From: Sulfuricella sp.
Lineage (GTDB): Bacteria; Pseudomonadota; Gammaproteobacteria; Burkholderiales; Sulfuricellaceae
Assembly (NCBI GenBank): GCA_019911785.1
Contig: JAIOJM010000230.1
Span: 1 to 5,785, forward strand
Direction of reading: 5' to 3'
Length of the DNA stretch: 5,785 nt
Every line of letters begins with the position of its first letter. The first letter of the stretch is position 1. The position numbers were made by a program, and so were the translations under genes. The notes beneath the pieces are model-generated. The model saw only the letters and a program-made list of their open reading frames with translations, had not been told where the DNA came from and ran no database searches. Below, piece after piece: positions 4,973-5,785 of the stretch.

Positions 4973-5249
4973 CTCCCGGATTGGGCAGGCCGGCGATGCG
5001 CCAGGCGACCTTCATGCTCTGGAACAGGTCGGGAATGCAATAATGATCGAAATGGTGGACATGGCAGACATGGCTGACGGCAGGCAACCCGCCTTCGAGG
5101 TAATGCTTGCGCAGGAAGCGGATGATCTCCCAGTGCTCCTCGCCCATCTCGCCCACCCCGCTTTGCGCTGCGATGCGCCTCGCCATGCCTTCGTTCCAAC
5201 TCTCCGGAGAAGTCAGAAAACCATCCCTGTCAAACACCATTGTTTCCAT
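4950..5249 (-). CDS. DsrC/TusE-like protein without the redox cysteines
   Basis: A 99-residue protein of the DsrC/TusE family: FDRDGFLTSPESWNEGMARRIA, EEHWEIIRFLRKHYLEGGLPAV and the C-terminal RIAGLPNP correspond to the family's DGYL...W, HWEVIRFLR and KIAGLPKP segments. DsrC carries protein-bound sulfur between two C-terminal cysteines; TusE keeps only the penultimate one for sulfur relay in tRNA thiolation. Here the upstream cysteine position is Trp83 and the tail ends NPGEEANAYM, so both are gone and sulfur transfer by the usual route is impossible. The central part differs too: HVCHVHHFDHYC (60-71) is dense in His and Cys. It may be a regulatory DsrC-like protein (such cysteine-less members have been called RspA, from memory) or a metal-binding variant. 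The start at 5249 has GGGAG 7 nt upstream; a longer in-frame start at 5306 lacks one. Confidence 0.82.
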   Translation of the reverse strand: METMVFDRDGFLTSPESWNEGMARRIAAQSGVGEMGEEHWEIIRFLRKHYLEGGLPAVSHVCHVHHFDHYCIPDLFQSMKVAWRIAGLPNPGEEANAYM

Positions 5250-5288
5250 GATTTCACTCCCTGCCCGATGTGTTTCTCTACCTCTGCA

Positions 5289-5317
5289 ATAATCTAAAAA
5301 ACGCAATTCTAAATCAA
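5289..5317 (-). promoter_or_regulatory. Candidate promoter of the DsrC-like gene
   Basis: On the minus strand TTGATT (5317-5312) and GATTAT (5294-5289) are 17 bp apart, each with four of six consensus bases. The leader to the ATG at 5249 would be about 33 nt. Spacing is ideal but the hexamers are mediocre. Confidence 0.35.
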
Positions 5318-5327
5318 GAAGAACACG

Positions 5328-5341
5328 GCGCGTACACGCGC
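5328..5341. promoter_or_regulatory. Palindrome GCGCGT-AC-ACGCGC, candidate operator
   Basis: Perfect 6-bp arms with a 2-bp centre lie 10 bp upstream of the proposed -35 of the DsrC-like gene, where an activator would bind. It stands out as a GC-rich island in an AT-rich stretch. Confidence 0.35.
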
Positions 5342-5667
5342 ACAGGAAAGGCGACGTCGGGTTTTTATGACTTCACCCAATGAGAGAATGGCGAGTAATG
5401 TGGCTTTTCTCCATGTTTTCTGCGTCCGGCCTGTCCTAAAATGAATGATATGGCATACAGCAAATTATCCAATCGGTGGATTACCCCTTATGCATAAAGG
5501 GCCCCATTTATTTTTCTGCTGAAAACCATGTAGTATTGCTCTGTTTATATCCCACGCTATTGATCCTATACTGTAAATGGCAGGCCACCCTACGGAATAA
5601 CGGACTTTCGCTCGTGTTGAAGGGGATGGCTGTTCGGGAATGGGATACAGGTAAGGAGGCGTCATGT

Positions 5668-5785
5668 ATGCGAAATCGACAGAATCAAGTGAATCTACTG
5701 CAGCAACCCGTTGCTAAAATTCTGTCGGTGGCAGCGGAAGATTACACGCCAGGCAGTGAGCCATGCAAACGCCATAGTGAATGTC
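5668..5785 (+). CDS. 5' end of an unidentified gene, cut by the window edge
   Basis: An open frame begins at ATG 5668 and runs to the end of the window (39 codons), reading MRNRQNQVNLLQQPVAKILS and on through AAEDYTPGSEPCKRHSEC. I do not recognise it. Support comes from an excellent AAGGAGG (5653-5659) with 8-nt spacing. An ATG at 5664 in another frame is only 4 nt from the same site and stops after 17 codons. A 9-bp inverted repeat lies within the first 20 codons, so an RNA element rather than a gene is a real alternative. Confidence 0.5.
   Translation, partial: MRNRQNQVNLLQQPVAKILSVAAEDYTPGSEPCKRHSEC
5677..5727. repeat. Nested inverted repeat at the start of the edge gene
   Basis: CGACAGAAT (5677-5685) and ATTCTGTCG (5719-5727) are perfect 9-nt arms. 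Between them AGCAA (5702-5706) and TTGCT (5711-5715) form an inner stem with a 4-nt loop. The structure starts 7 nt after the proposed start codon and could affect translation initiation, or belong to a separate RNA or repeat. Confidence 0.5.

Larger units (their letters stand above)
5250..5667. other. Intergenic region between divergent genes
   Basis: These 418 nt contain no frame that I believe. They hold a candidate leftward promoter (5289-5317) and palindrome (5328-5341) for the DsrC-like gene, small inverted repeats ATCCA-n5-TGGAT (5467-5481) and CCCTT-n7-AAGGG (5485-5501), and a possible rightward -10 TATACT (5567-5572) with only a weak -35 (TTTATA, 5544-5549). Confidence 0.55.

Noticed and set aside
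5465..5665. A 66-codon minus-strand frame in the right intergenic region.
   Set aside because: No ribosome binding site, composition without coding character, and it covers the likely leader and promoter of the gene starting at 5668.
5664..5717. ATG at 5664 opening a 17-codon peptide.
   Set aside because: It is only 4 nt from the Shine-Dalgarno and stops quickly, whereas the overlapping ATG at 5668 has better spacing and stays open to the window end.

Overview
The window looks like part of a proteobacterial chromosome, probably beta- or gammaproteobacterial. This is inferred from protein families (encapsulated ferritin, DUF6632, DUF4426, a DsrC/TusE relative, a short dimeric-type chlorite dismutase), strong AAGGAG ribosome binding sites and moderate GC with AT-rich intergenic stretches. 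Nothing in it fixes the genus. I see no tRNA, rRNA, CRISPR array, transposase or integrase.

Layout. Positions 185-1763 (+) hold a tight two-gene operon: an encapsulated-ferritin-type protein (EncFtn) with an encapsulin cargo-loading-like tail, overlapping by 8 nt an FAD/NAD(P)H oxidoreductase that resembles apoptosis-inducing factor (AIF) along its whole length. Then on the same strand come a four-helix DUF6632 membrane protein (1938-2327), a small HMA-like ferredoxin-fold protein without CxxC (2378-2605), a leader with five back-to-back inverted repeats (2642-2732), and a chlorite dismutase-family haem protein (2751-3524). The dismutase frame runs about 69 codons beyond the family's normal end, into the antisense of the next gene. 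A leftward pair follows (4170 to 3407): an exported His-containing beta-sandwich-like protein and a four-helix membrane protein. A 308-nt divergent region separates this pair from an exported DUF4426 protein (4479-4916, +). Convergent to that is a DsrC/TusE-like protein (5249-4950, -) that has lost both redox cysteines. Positions 5250-5667 are non-coding with candidate regulatory sites, and a gene cut by the window edge starts at 5668 (+).

How the parts may work together. The 185-3524 block is rich in iron and redox functions: iron oxidation and storage (EncFtn), a flavin reductase that could supply electrons, and a haem enzyme. The most notable point is the EncFtn-AIF operon with no encapsulin shell gene in the window. 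It suggests a ferritin/reductase pair in which the flavoprotein might reduce stored ferric iron, with the shell encoded elsewhere or absent. That link is inference from gene order; the individual family assignments rest on visible motifs.
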